A stretch of 64,000 nucleotides of DNA from an uncultured Lachnospiraceae bacterium. GTDB taxonomy: Bacteria; Bacillota; Clostridia; Lachnospirales; Lachnospiraceae. How positions within the stretch are numbered: the stretch's first letter is position 1; each line of letters opens with the position of its first letter. Position numbers and translations under genes: made by a program. The notes beneath the pieces are model-generated. The model saw only the letters and a program-made list of their open reading frames with translations, did not search any database and was not told where the DNA came from. Location of the stretch: positions 62,001 through 126,000 of the forward strand of contig CACZBW010000009.1 in assembly GCA_902779575.1 (NCBI GenBank), given 5' to 3'. Shown here piece after piece: positions 43,707-52,182 of this stretch.

Positions 43707-44683
43707 TTTTTTGTCCTCTCTGCAGCCGCGTTCATGTCATCCAGAATGCGGCGGGTTGTAAGCATCTCCGGCAGCGCGGCTCTCGGCCTGCGGCCGCAGA
43801 CAAAGTCTTCAAGAGATGCGGCGGCAAATTTGGGATAATATACGTCGCTGTCGGTGCTCAGCGGGATGCGCACGACTTCTTTGCCGTACTCCCGGGCTTC
43901 CAGGCAGTTGTCCGCAAGAATATAATAGCCGTTTTCGGTGACGATGGTCCAGCGGTTTTCCCGTTTGATGCCGTCCTCCATCGGGTAGGCGTAGCCGGTC
44001 TCCAGAGTAAGCGACGCGCCGCTGGAGAGCCTCAGCAGCGAAGACGCGTAAGTCTCGATGTCATATTCTCCGTACTGATATACCGAAGCCAGCACATCGG
44101 CACCGTCGGAATCCGTAAGGTGCAGCGCCATATCAATAAAGTGGACGCCCAGGTTGGTCATGCAGCCGCCGCCCGCGGTATCCGCATGGAGCATCCACGG
44201 CGAGGTATCCAGGTAGCGGGAGGGCGGACCGGCGATGAAGCGGTAGGACATATGGATGATCTTTCCGCTGAGAAGTTCCTCCTTGAGCTGGGCGACGGTA
44301 TCGGAATAACGCCAGACAAAGGGAATGGCGCAGAAGGCGCGGGCTTTCTCAGCCGCGGCGATGATTTCGTCCACATCCTCCGCCCGCATGCCCATGGGCT
44401 TTTCCATGGTAAACGGCAGCCCCCGGGCGATGAGTTCCAGGGCCATCTCCTTCATATCACAGTGGCGGGCAAAAGCAAATACGAAATCCGGCTTCACCTC
44501 GTCCAGAAGCTTTCTCCAGTCCGTGTAGCAGGGGCAGTTCAGCTGCCCCGCGAAACGCTGCGCGATCTCAGGACTTGCGTCACTGACAGCGACGACCGAG
44601 TTTTCCGGCAGACCCGGAAAATAGAGCGGAACATGCCAGTGGCTGACGCCCAGAAACGCGATTCTCAGTTCATTTACAGTCAT
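43703..44683 (-). CDS. Gfo/Idh/MocA-family oxidoreductase B
   Basis: 326 residues. I start at ATG 44683, preceded by AAGGAGG, instead of an in-frame ATG 45 bases upstream. The fold opens IAFLGVSHWHVPLYF, less canonical than GxGxxG, with the EKPMG motif near residue 100. GGGCMTNLGVHFIDMALHL holds the conserved active-site His region. NAD(P)-dependent oxidation or reduction of a sugar or inositol-like ring is expected. It lies between a third Gfo gene and the kinase gene, and its stop overlaps the kinase start by four bases. Confidence 0.86.
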   Translation of the reverse strand: MTVNELRIAFLGVSHWHVPLYFPGLPENSVVAVSDASPEIAQRFAGQLNCPCYTDWRKLLDEVKPDFVFAFARHCDMKEMALELIARGLPFTMEKPMGMRAEDVDEIIAAAEKARAFCAIPFVWRYSDTVAQLKEELLSGKIIHMSYRFIAGPPSRYLDTSPWMLHADTAGGGCMTNLGVHFIDMALHLTDSDGADVLASVYQYGEYDIETYASSLLRLSSGASLTLETGYAYPMEDGIKRENRWTIVTENGYYILADNCLEAREYGKEVVRIPLSTDSDVYYPKFAAASLEDFVCGRRPRAALPEMLTTRRILDDMNAAAERTKK

Positions 44684-44696
44684 TGCTTCTGCCTCC

Positions 44697-45641
44697 TTAT
44701 TCCATGCCCGGAAGTCCCGCGCTGACAAGGATCCGGTTCAGGAGCTCATGGGTCTTATAAGCGTCCTGGGGGCTGGTGAGCGGCGTGGTATCATTGCGGA
44801 TGCAGTCAAAGAAATGGCGGATGGCGTAGCTGAATCCCAGCTTATCCTCGGACTTGGCCCAGCCCATTGCAAGGGGGGTCAGCTCCGTGGTATGACGCTG
44901 CGCATTGTCTACAACCGTCAGGCTCTCCGGCATATGCACCAGCACCGTACGGTTCAGGCCGTGCATCTCGATGCTCTCTTCCCACTGGCCGGCGCTGCGG
45001 TCGGCAATGAGGATGCCCGAGGATCCGCTTTCAAATTCAATCTGTGCGGTGGTAAAGGTTTCATAGTCCCTGTCGGTATATTTTGAGAGAGCTTTCACGT
45101 CCTTTGCTTCCCCGCAGAAATAGCGCATCAGGTCCACCATATGTACGGCATTTTCCAGTGTCGCGTGATATTCGGTCTGGGGACGGTTTTTCTGGGCGAT
45201 GATAACGTCCGGCATGGAGCCGCCCCACGCTTCCTTCGCCTGGGTGATCACCGGCGCGTAACGTCTGTTGAATCCGATCATCAGCTTCCTGCCGGTCTTT
45301 TCAGCCAGTTCGCAGACCATGGAGCAGTCACGAAGGGTGGTGGCCATAGGCTTTTCGCAGAAAGTATGTACGCCGTGGTTCATGAGGAAGGAGACCTGCT
45401 CGGCGTGGACGGCCTTGGGGGTCAGCACGAAAGCGCAGTCCAGACCCAGGTCCACAAGTTCTTCAATTGTCTGTACCGCGTGCTGCGCGCCGAAGGATTT
45501 GGCGGCGCGGACGGCGTTCTCATAATTCTTTGCCATCACGCCCACAAATTCGATGTCCTCGGTCTGTGCCAGCACGGGCAGATAGTTGTTTTTGGAGACA
45601 TAACCGGTGCCGATGACACCTACGCGAAGCTTATCAGCCAT
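44697..45641 (-). CDS. Gfo/Idh/MocA-family oxidoreductase C
   Basis: 314 residues from ATG 45641 (AAGGAGG ahead), not the longer reading from 45725. The Rossmann motif is GVIGTGYVSKNNYLPVL and the catalytic Lys lies in FCEKPMATT. HMVDLMRYFCGEAKDVKAL is the conserved second-domain His segment. Like its two relatives it would act on a sugar ring carbon. It overlaps the aldolase gene by eight bases, so translation is coupled, and it precedes Gfo B by 13 bases. The three enzymes differ enough that they probably catalyse separate steps. Confidence 0.88.
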   Translation of the reverse strand: MADKLRVGVIGTGYVSKNNYLPVLAQTEDIEFVGVMAKNYENAVRAAKSFGAQHAVQTIEELVDLGLDCAFVLTPKAVHAEQVSFLMNHGVHTFCEKPMATTLRDCSMVCELAEKTGRKLMIGFNRRYAPVITQAKEAWGGSMPDVIIAQKNRPQTEYHATLENAVHMVDLMRYFCGEAKDVKALSKYTDRDYETFTTAQIEFESGSSGILIADRSAGQWEESIEMHGLNRTVLVHMPESLTVVDNAQRHTTELTPLAMGWAKSEDKLGFSYAIRHFFDCIRNDTTPLTSPQDAYKTHELLNRILVSAGLPGME

Positions 45642-46548
45642 TGATCTTTTCCTCCTTGCAGTATTCTTCCCAGATATCTGTGAGCTTCTGAACCTCGTCA
45701 TCCGTGAGCGGACGCAGCGGTGCACGGCAGGCGTCGCACTGGATCACGCCGCGCAGCTTCAGGAGGGTCTTCAGGGCCGGGATGCCGGGAATGGCAGCCA
45801 GTTTTCTGTCCGTATCGACGATCTGCTTCTGGGTGGCCATCGCGCCTTCCAGGTCGCCTTCGCAATACTGTTTATACATCCGGGTGAAGCGCTCACAGAA
45901 CAGGGCGCCGGGACCGCTGACTTCGCCGACGCCGCCGATGGTAAGGCAGGGGACAAAGAGGCTGTCGCAGCCGATCAGCAGATCGGGGCGGCGGTCACAG
46001 GCAAGCATGTAGTCCTCGAGACGCATGAGGTCGGGTTTGGAGAACTTGATTCCTTTGATGTTGGGGAATGCCTTCAGCAGACGGGCCAGGAGGGCCGGAC
46101 TCACGTCATTGCCGGTACAGCCCGGAATATTATAGATATAGACCGGGAAATCCTCAGGCAGCGGAGCGACGACGGCGCTGAAATACCGGAACAGTCCTTC
46201 TTCATCCATTGTGAAGAAAGCAGGCGTCATGACGCCGATGCCGTCCGCGCCGATCTTTACCGCGTGCTGCGCGTGGCTGGCGGCTTCTTCGGTGGTCATG
46301 GCACCGCACTGGATAAATACGGGCACCCGGCCGTTGCTTACTTTCACAAAAATCTCGGCGATCTTTTCCCGTTCTTCTTTTGTCAGCAGCAGGCTTTCGC
46401 CGTTTGTGCCGTTGGGATAAAGGCAGTTGACGCCTGACTGTACCAGATATTCGGCAAAGTCTTCCACACCTTTATAGTCAATGCTTCCATCCTGATTCAT
46501 AGGGGTAATCGCTGCGATTACCACACCCTGCATACGCTTGTTATCCAT
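45634..46548 (-). CDS. DapA-family (N-acetylneuraminate lyase-type) aldolase or dehydratase
   Basis: 304 residues, a class I TIM-barrel lyase. The Schiff-base Lys168 stands in NIKGIKFS and the proton-transferring Tyr139 in VYIYNIPG; PNGTNGESLLLT matches the GTxGE substrate loop. No lysine-biosynthesis genes are near, so I take it as a catabolic member that cleaves or dehydrates a 2-keto(-3-deoxy) sugar acid to pyruvate and an aldehyde, or a related keto acid. It follows a hairpin and an operator-like site and may have its own promoter. Confidence 0.87.
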   Translation of the reverse strand: MDNKRMQGVVIAAITPMNQDGSIDYKGVEDFAEYLVQSGVNCLYPNGTNGESLLLTKEEREKIAEIFVKVSNGRVPVFIQCGAMTTEEAASHAQHAVKIGADGIGVMTPAFFTMDEEGLFRYFSAVVAPLPEDFPVYIYNIPGCTGNDVSPALLARLLKAFPNIKGIKFSKPDLMRLEDYMLACDRRPDLLIGCDSLFVPCLTIGGVGEVSGPGALFCERFTRMYKQYCEGDLEGAMATQKQIVDTDRKLAAIPGIPALKTLLKLRGVIQCDACRAPLRPLTDDEVQKLTDIWEEYCKEEKING

Positions 46549-46606
46549 TATAAACCCTCTCTGTACTTTCTAAGTCTGAAATTCCAAAATGAATGTCAGG
46601 TTATCG

Positions 46607-46620
46607 TGTAATCGTTTTCA
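46607..46620. promoter_or_regulatory. Candidate internal operator before the aldolase gene
   Basis: TGTAATCGTTTTCA resembles operator O1 (TGTAATCGATTACA) in 12 of 14 positions but has lost symmetry in its right half. It lies 59 bases upstream of the aldolase start. Confidence 0.4.
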
Positions 46621-46634
46621 TCTCTGTTAAAATC

Positions 46635-46671
46635 AGCGCCCGACGATCACTGATATGAGTCGCCGGGCACT
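46635..46671 (-). terminator. Attenuator-like hairpin after dctP
   Basis: On the minus strand AGTGCCCGGCGA pairs with TCGTCGGGCGCT over 12 bp including two G-U pairs, followed by GATTTT. The weak T run suggests partial termination, leaving the binding-protein gene more highly transcribed than the enzymes downstream. Confidence 0.55.
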
Positions 46672-46690
46672 GTGAATGGCTTAATACGGA

Positions 46691-47677
46691 TCAGCCGCGG
46701 ACTTCCAGAAGCAGATTATAGAGCTCAACCTGTTCGGGAGTGCCGTTGCTTGCGAAATCGTCACGCACGGACTGGGTGGCTTCGATGAACGGAGCTTTGT
46801 CGATTTCATTTACTTCGCAGCCTGCTTCGGCGATTGTCTTGAGGGCAGCTTCTTCGGCATCAGGCCAGATCTCTTCGTTCCAGACACGGGTATACTCTTC
46901 GCCTGCCTTCAGGACGCCTTCCTGCTCTTCAGGTGTCAGCATGTTGAACCAGGTGGCGCTGACCAGGATCGGGTCGGGCATGATGAACTGCTCAGTCAGA
47001 GAATAGTATTTGCCGACATTTTCCATGGAGTTTGCTACGATAACAGGAGCGGAATTCTCAAGGCCGTCGATGGTGCCCTGCTCCAGACCGGAGTAGCACT
47101 CAGACCATGCCATTGCCACCGGAGCGCCGCCCATTGCTGCGATACTGTCTACCAGAACGGGGTCCTGGATGACGCGGATGGTCATGCCCTTCAGGTCGTC
47201 AGGCGTATTGATCGCCTGCTTGGTATTCAGGATGTTGCGGGAACCGAGGTTCTGCCATGCAATCGCCATCATGCCGTTCTCTTCCAGATCGTTCTCCAGA
47301 ACCTCTTTTACTTTCTCAGAGGTGATGACGTCGATCGCTTCCTGGCCGCTGTTCCACAGATAGGGCAGGGAGAAGGTGGACCAGATGTCAGAATATGCGG
47401 AGATGGCGGTCAGGGACAGCTCGGTAGCTTCGATGGTGCCCATGCGGAGACCTTCCATGGATTCGGTGTTTCCGCCGAGGGTGGAAGCGTAGTAGATTTC
47501 CACTTCAACGCTGCCGTCGGTATATTCCTTTACCAGATCGGCAAACTTCTGGGCACCGTCAGCCTGAGTGCCTGCGCTGGGGAAGGTAACGGCGTATTTC
47601 ATGGTGGCTCCGAAGCCGGTGGTGGACAGGGCCATAGTCATAGCTGCTGCTGCGGTGAGTACCAGGATCTTCTTCAT
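46691..47677 (-). CDS. dctP: TRAP transporter solute-binding protein, DctP family
   Basis: 328 residues from ATG 47677, which has GGAGG seven bases ahead. The signal peptide MKKILVLTAAAAMTMALSTT is cleaved near GFG-AT and there is no lipobox. DLKGMTIRVIQDP contains the conserved Arg that salt-bridges a substrate carboxylate, and ECYSGLEQGTIDGLEN is the DctP signature. It captures an organic acid, probably a sugar acid, and delivers it to DctQM. It is separated from the membrane subunits by an epimerase gene. Confidence 0.92.
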   Translation of the reverse strand: MKKILVLTAAAAMTMALSTTGFGATMKYAVTFPSAGTQADGAQKFADLVKEYTDGSVEVEIYYASTLGGNTESMEGLRMGTIEATELSLTAISAYSDIWSTFSLPYLWNSGQEAIDVITSEKVKEVLENDLEENGMMAIAWQNLGSRNILNTKQAINTPDDLKGMTIRVIQDPVLVDSIAAMGGAPVAMAWSECYSGLEQGTIDGLENSAPVIVANSMENVGKYYSLTEQFIMPDPILVSATWFNMLTPEEQEGVLKAGEEYTRVWNEEIWPDAEEAALKTIAEAGCEVNEIDKAPFIEATQSVRDDFASNGTPEQVELYNLLLEVRG

Positions 47678-47798
47678 GATAATTTCCTCCATTTCATGAA
47701 AATATGTGGTGGGTTGTAAATGAATACTGCTTATATTTATGTTTCAAAACAGTGCTGCCGGAATGAGCAGCCGCACTATTTGATAACGGTGTTCCGAT

Positions 47799-48689
47799 TT
47801 ACAGTGTGATGCTCTTGAGATAGTCTGCGGATTTCTTCATCCCGATGGACGCGTCCGGAATGTCGTCCGGATGCCAGCGGCGCTCGTACTCCAGGGACAG
47901 CCAGCCGTCGTAGCCGTCGGCCTTCATGCGCCTGAGGATTTCCGGCCATTCTATGATGCCTTCGCCCACGATGCGGGTGATGACGTTGCGGGAATCCTCA
48001 TCCGGATGGGACACATCGTCATTGCCTACGAATGCCCGGTTCTGGCCCTTGAATACCAGATCCTTCACGTGCATATGTCCCACGAGGCCCTTCTGGATCT
48101 CAGTTGCTTCCTGCCAGTCTTCGTTGCCGGTGAACGTCAGGTTTGCCTGATCATAGAGGATCTTCACATTGGGGTGGCCGATCTCAAGGATGGTGTCCGC
48201 GGTCTGGCGGGCAGACATGGTCATGGTGTTGAAATGGTTCTCTATGACCAGCGTCACGCTTTTTTTCGCAGCCATGTCGCCCAGGGTTCTCATGGACTCC
48301 ACAAGCTTTGCGTGTTTCTCATCCCAGTGATCGTTCTCTTCTCCGGGGGCAATGTTGCCGCCGTAAATGCGGATGTACTTCGCGCCGAAGAATTCACAGT
48401 AGTCGATGACCTTCCCGACCGCCCGGATCTCTGACTGCCGTACTTCCTCGTCAAGGCTGTTGAATCGGGAGTTATAGGGAGTCAGCGCGATGATTTCAAT
48501 GTGATTGGCTCCGGCGCATTCCCTGACCTGCTCAAGCAGTTCCTGCGGGCAGTCGACCGGCAGACCGGATCTGTAATTGTCCTGGATGACGATCTCCGCT
48601 CCGTCCAGGCCGATGCGGTGAAAGAGTTCGATCGCTTCCGGAACCGTATATTCCGGGGTGCCCATAGTGTGTCCTGCAATCTTATACAT
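47799..48689 (-). CDS. Sugar phosphate isomerase/epimerase-family TIM-barrel protein B
   Basis: 296 residues. The metal site of the AP-endonuclease-2/xylose-isomerase-like barrel is complete: Glu in LVIENHF, Asp in ILYDQANL, His in HMHVKDLVF and Glu in WLSLEYE. That matches ketose 3-epimerases and IolE/lyase-type members. It lies between dctM and dctP, an unusual place for an enzyme and a sign that it acts on the transported compound. It is only distantly similar to the second epimerase at 41923. Confidence 0.88.
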   Translation of the reverse strand: MYKIAGHTMGTPEYTVPEAIELFHRIGLDGAEIVIQDNYRSGLPVDCPQELLEQVRECAGANHIEIIALTPYNSRFNSLDEEVRQSEIRAVGKVIDYCEFFGAKYIRIYGGNIAPGEENDHWDEKHAKLVESMRTLGDMAAKKSVTLVIENHFNTMTMSARQTADTILEIGHPNVKILYDQANLTFTGNEDWQEATEIQKGLVGHMHVKDLVFKGQNRAFVGNDDVSHPDEDSRNVITRIVGEGIIEWPEILRRMKADGYDGWLSLEYERRWHPDDIPDASIGMKKSADYLKSITL

Positions 48690-48701
48690 ATTTCAGACCT
48701 C

Positions 48702-50018
48702 CTAGATGGCGTAGCCCATGGCCTGGGGGAACCAGGTGCACAGCGCGGGGATGTAGGTAACCAGCAGCAGTACGATCAGTTCGGTAAAGATATAGGGCAG
48801 GGCGCCTTTGACGCCGCGTTCCACGGGGATGTCCGCTATCTTGCAGCCGATGAACAGGCAGGCTCCCAGAGGAGGCGTGCCGGCACCGATGATCAGATTC
48901 AGTACCATGATGACGCCGAAGTGCAGGGTGCTGATCCCCATGGCGGCAGCGACAGGCATAAGGATGGGGGCCAGCAGGATGACTGCGGCGGATCCGTCCA
49001 TGAACATGCCCATGATCAGCAGTACGATGTTGACAAGCAGCAGGAACACATACTTGTTGCTGGTGAGGGAAAGGATGGCGTTGGCTACGATGGTGGACAT
49101 CTGCAGCGTCGCCAGTGCGTAGCTGAAGATCTTCGCGCAGGCAATGATCAGAAGTACCGTTGCGGACATCGTGGCGCTCTTGAGCAGCATCGGGTACAGG
49201 TCTTTCACCTTCACGTTCCTGGTAATGAACAGGCCTACGATCAGGCTGTAGAACACAGCGGCCGCGCCTGCTTCAGTGGCAGTGAAGACGCCGCCCATGA
49301 TTCCGCCGAATACGATGATGGGCATTCCAAGGGGAAGCAGTCCTTCTTTAATGATGCGGAGGCGTTCTTCCTTCGTATAACGTCCGGTACGGCGGGGGAA
49401 ATGATACTTGCGGTCACGGATCAGCACCATGCCCATCAGGAAGAAGCCAATCATCAGTCCCGGGATGACGCCTGCCATGAAGAGGCCGCCGATGGAGCAG
49501 CCCACCGCTACGCCGTACACCACCATCATGATGCTGGGCGGGATGATCGGGCCGCAGGTGGAAGAGGTAATGGTGACGCCCACGGCTTCCTCCGGGCTGT
49601 ATCCTTCGTCTACCATGGCCGGGATCAGAAGGCCGCCGATGCAGGAGGTATCAGCCTGGCAGGAACCGGTGATGCCGCCGAAGAACATGCTGGAAACGAT
49701 GTTTGCCTGGGCAAGGGAAGCGGGGAGCCTGCCGATCAACAGCTGGGCAAATGCCACCAGCTTCTTGGTGATGCCTCCTTTATTCATCAGCTCGCCGGCA
49801 AACACGTAGAAGGGGATGGCAAGCAGTGAAATAGCTGTAGCTCCGTTGTAGATAGAGGAAGGAATGACGATCCAGGAGAGCGCCGCTCCTTTGGTAACGG
49901 TCAGGGCGATCAGGCTGATGGTGCCCGCAAGGCCCAGGCTGGCGTAGACCGGCACACCAAAGATGATGAGCAGAAAGGCTGCGACAACCAGAAGAAGTAT
50001 CAGAAGTCCGGTATTCAT
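48702..50018 (-). CDS. dctM: TRAP transporter large membrane subunit, DctM family
   Basis: 438 residues and about 12 membrane segments, full length. IFGVPVYASLGLAG, FYVFAGELMNKGGITKKL, SCQADTSCIGGLLIPAM and GAGTPPLGACLFIG are family landmarks. It forms the sodium-driven transport channel with DctQ. The first bases overlap the dctQ stop (ATGA). Confidence 0.93.
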   Translation of the reverse strand: MNTGLLILLLVVAAFLLIIFGVPVYASLGLAGTISLIALTVTKGAALSWIVIPSSIYNGATAISLLAIPFYVFAGELMNKGGITKKLVAFAQLLIGRLPASLAQANIVSSMFFGGITGSCQADTSCIGGLLIPAMVDEGYSPEEAVGVTITSSTCGPIIPPSIMMVVYGVAVGCSIGGLFMAGVIPGLMIGFFLMGMVLIRDRKYHFPRRTGRYTKEERLRIIKEGLLPLGMPIIVFGGIMGGVFTATEAGAAAVFYSLIVGLFITRNVKVKDLYPMLLKSATMSATVLLIIACAKIFSYALATLQMSTIVANAILSLTSNKYVFLLLVNIVLLIMGMFMDGSAAVILLAPILMPVAAAMGISTLHFGVIMVLNLIIGAGTPPLGACLFIGCKIADIPVERGVKGALPYIFTELIVLLLVTYIPALCTWFPQAMGYAI

Positions 50019-50539
50019 AAATCTTCCTCCCCTCTGTAGTTTTCCGGATCATACACATCGATGGCCGGACGGGTGATTCTGTGCCTGATGGTCTTTACAA
50101 ATTCATACAGCATAAAGCAGGAACCGACGGCCAGTACCATATAGCAGTACTTCATGGGGATCCGCAGGTTGGTGGTCTTAAGCTTGCCCGCGCTGTTCAC
50201 AAAGATGAAGCTGGAATACACGAAGATCACCAGGAAAGCCAGGGTCGCCAGAGTAGTGATCACGCGAACCACCGTACGGGGACCGGCAGGCAGGGAATCC
50301 GACGTACCGGTCAGTTCCGTATGCTCGCCGGTGCGGATCGCTCTCGCGCCTCCGAACATGATGCATACCACAAGCAGGTTGATGATGACTTCATCGCTCC
50401 ATGGAATACCGCTTCTGAGAACGTACCGAAAGAACACCTGCACGATCTCTACGGTCAGTATGACGGCCATGGGAGCGGCGCAGAGTACGTTTTCAATGAT
50501 CTCAACGATCCGGTCGAAAACGCTGAATGCTGACTTCAT
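50015..50539 (-). CDS. dctQ: TRAP transporter small membrane subunit, DctQ family
   Basis: 174 residues with four membrane segments. VFFRYVLRSGIPWSDEV is the typical DctQ helix-loop motif with FGGARAIRTGEHTEL after it. First gene of the island on the minus strand; its promoter and operators lie in the next 100 bases. Confidence 0.9.
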   Translation of the reverse strand: MKSAFSVFDRIVEIIENVLCAAPMAVILTVEIVQVFFRYVLRSGIPWSDEVIINLLVVCIMFGGARAIRTGEHTELTGTSDSLPAGPRTVVRVITTLATLAFLVIFVYSSFIFVNSAGKLKTTNLRIPMKYCYMVLAVGSCFMLYEFVKTIRHRITRPAIDVYDPENYRGEEDL

Positions 50540-50594
50540 TTTGATCAGACACCTCTCTTTCTTTATTAAATGATGTTGTCGTGAACGCTTTCGG

Positions 50595-50600
50595 ATTATA
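50595..50600 (-). promoter_or_regulatory. -10 element of the TRAP operon promoter
   Basis: On the minus strand this is TATAAT. The expected -35 position, 17-18 bp upstream, falls within or beside operator O1 and is a poor TTGACA match, typical of a promoter blocked by a bound repressor. Confidence 0.55.
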
Positions 50601-50608
50601 TCGGAACA

Positions 50609-50622
50609 TGTAATCGATTACA
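50609..50622. promoter_or_regulatory. Operator O1
   Basis: TGTAATCGATTACA, a perfect 14-bp palindrome eight bases upstream of the minus-strand -10 box. Its central CG and symmetrical arms fit LacI-family sites; it also resembles a CcpA cre site, which cannot be excluded. Confidence 0.75.
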
Positions 50623-50673
50623 CAGAACCGGAAAAAATAATGCGGGATCGATTGTTCCGTCCGTCGCTTCTTG

Positions 50674-50687
50674 TGTAATAGATTACA
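50674..50687. promoter_or_regulatory. Operator O2
   Basis: TGTAATAGATTACA, one base from O1 and 65 bp away from it centre to centre, about six helical turns. Confidence 0.7.
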
Positions 50688-50766
50688 TGAACATCAGGTG
50701 CCTGTCAATGTACAGAGTGTACATATTAGCAAGCACAAATTTGTGCAATATTCATTAAATGCGTCC

Positions 50767-50796
50767 TTGATTGACGCATAAACCCCATGATACAAT
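50767..50796 (+). promoter_or_regulatory. Promoter of the LacI-type regulator gene
   Basis: TTGATT (50767-50772) and TACAAT (50791-50796) with 18 bp spacing. Operators O3 and O4 follow right at and after the likely start point, suggesting autorepression. Confidence 0.5.
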
Positions 50797-50806
50797 CATG
50801 TTAGGA

Positions 50807-50820
50807 TGTAAAAGATTACA
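50807..50820. promoter_or_regulatory. Operator O3
   Basis: TGTAAAAGATTACA; same TGTAA/TTACA arms as O1, asymmetric centre. It covers the expected transcription start of the regulator gene. Confidence 0.7.
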
Positions 50821-50834
50821 CTATATGAAGAGGA

Positions 50835-50848
50835 TGTAACTGTTTACA
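50835..50848. promoter_or_regulatory. Operator O4
   Basis: TGTAACTGTTTACA; same arms except one base, 28 bp from O3. Confidence 0.65.
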
Positions 50849-51002
50849 TACTCCCGGGCAGAGGCGTTTGCTTCTGAACGCAGTAGGAACCCGGTTGTAC
50901 AGAGGCCGGCCGGCGGCCGTCGGCCGTCCGATAACAGTTTGTGAAACAGGAGATTCTGTTATAAACTGAAAGCTGTCTTTAATCATTCAGGAGGTAAAAT
51001 CC

Positions 51003-52013
51003 ATGGCGACCATTCAGGATGTCGTGAAACTGTCCGGCGTTTCGGTAGCGACAGTCTCGAGAGTCATACATAACAGCCCCAACGTACTCCCGGCCACCCG
51101 GGAAAAAGTACTGGCTGCGATCCGTGAGCTGGATTACCACCCCAACAGGCTTGCGCAGCAGTTCCGGACACAGCGCACAAAGTGCGTACTGGTGCTTCTT
51201 CCCCGTCTCGGGGACAGTTTTTATTCGGAAATACTCAAGGGCATAGAGGAAGTTGCTTCAGCAGCGGGATATCACATTTTCATCGCCAATACCGGCAATA
51301 ATCCCGAGATGGCAAAGTTCTATTATGAAGCCCTGATTCAGAAACAGAACGACGGCATTATCGATTTTTCCGCCTGCCTGCCCAGGGAATATATGGAGGA
51401 AATCGCCGGCCAGAACCCCGTGGTGGTGGCCTGCCGTTATCTGAGCAATTCGAACGTCCCGAATGTGACGATAGACAATCTGGCCGCGTCCCGCGAAATG
51501 ACGGAGTATATGCTGAATCTCGGTCACCGGCGCATCGCCTATATCGGCGGCAATACGGAGCTCGCCCTTTACCGCTCCCGCCTTTATGGATATCGCCAGG
51601 CGCTGGAAGAGCGCGGAATTCCTGCGGAAGAAACGATCATATACACTGCCGACCCGGATATCCAGGGCGGCTATGACGCCGCCATGCAGCTGCTGCGCTC
51701 CGGGGAAAAGTTTACCGCCATCGTCACAAGCGGCGATACCCTGGCGGTGGGCGCCATAAAGGCGCTGCAGGAACGGAAGCTGCAGGTACCGGAGGAGATT
51801 GCGGTCTGCGGCTTCGACGATATTGAGATTTCTTCCCTGCTCAGCCCCACCCTGACCACCATCCGCCAGCCGCGCGGCCTGATCGGGCGGCATGCCATGG
51901 AAAAACTGCTGGGACTCATTTCCGGCAAGGATGAAAATCTTTCCGAGCAGATCGTGCTGCCTTATGAGCTCGTAATCCGCGCCAGCAGCGGGAAATTCAG
52001 AAACAACAAATAA
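51003..52013 (+). CDS. LacI-family transcriptional regulator of the TRAP island
   Basis: 336 residues. The helix-turn-helix with hinge is IQDVVKLSGVSVATVSRVIHN and LPATREKVLAAIRELDYHPN. The effector domain contains GHRRIAYIGG, the ligand-binding signature VCGFDDIEISSLLSPTLTTIRQP and the usual length. It lies divergent from the TRAP operon. It probably represses both directions through the palindromes at 50609-50848 and is released by a sugar or sugar acid from the pathway. AGGAGG precedes the ATG. Confidence 0.92.
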   Translation: MATIQDVVKLSGVSVATVSRVIHNSPNVLPATREKVLAAIRELDYHPNRLAQQFRTQRTKCVLVLLPRLGDSFYSEILKGIEEVASAAGYHIFIANTGNNPEMAKFYYEALIQKQNDGIIDFSACLPREYMEEIAGQNPVVVACRYLSNSNVPNVTIDNLAASREMTEYMLNLGHRRIAYIGGNTELALYRSRLYGYRQALEERGIPAEETIIYTADPDIQGGYDAAMQLLRSGEKFTAIVTSGDTLAVGAIKALQERKLQVPEEIAVCGFDDIEISSLLSPTLTTIRQPRGLIGRHAMEKLLGLISGKDENLSEQIVLPYELVIRASSGKFRNNK

Positions 52014-52034
52014 TGTGCATTTCTGCGGAATCTC

Positions 52035-52043
52035 TGGTATAGT
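52035..52043 (+). promoter_or_regulatory. Candidate extended -10 promoter of the NHLM export genes
   Basis: TGGTATAGT (TG-N-TATAGT) lies 140 bases before the start at 52183. No clear -35 box. Confidence 0.35.
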
Positions 52044-52182
52044 AGAATGGTATTGTACAGAAGCTCTTTTTTTACACCACATATAGAGGCGGACGCTGCC
52101 GGCGCGCTGTTGAAGTCCGGCAGCCGGAGCTGCCGCGCCCGGGAGTTTTCTGTGCCGGGGCGGAATTGATTGGAGAAGCAGG

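Larger units (their letters stand above)
50540..51002. promoter_or_regulatory. Divergent control region with four operator palindromes
   Basis: This 463-base gap separates the TRAP operon from its LacI-type regulator. It holds two promoters and four related 14-bp palindromes, listed singly. No small gene was seen. Confidence 0.8.

Noticed and set aside
48501-49829. Plus-strand 442-residue open frame opposite dctM
   Set aside because: Composition is rich in Asp, His and Gln, as expected from the reverse of a hydrophobic membrane-protein gene; no start signal.
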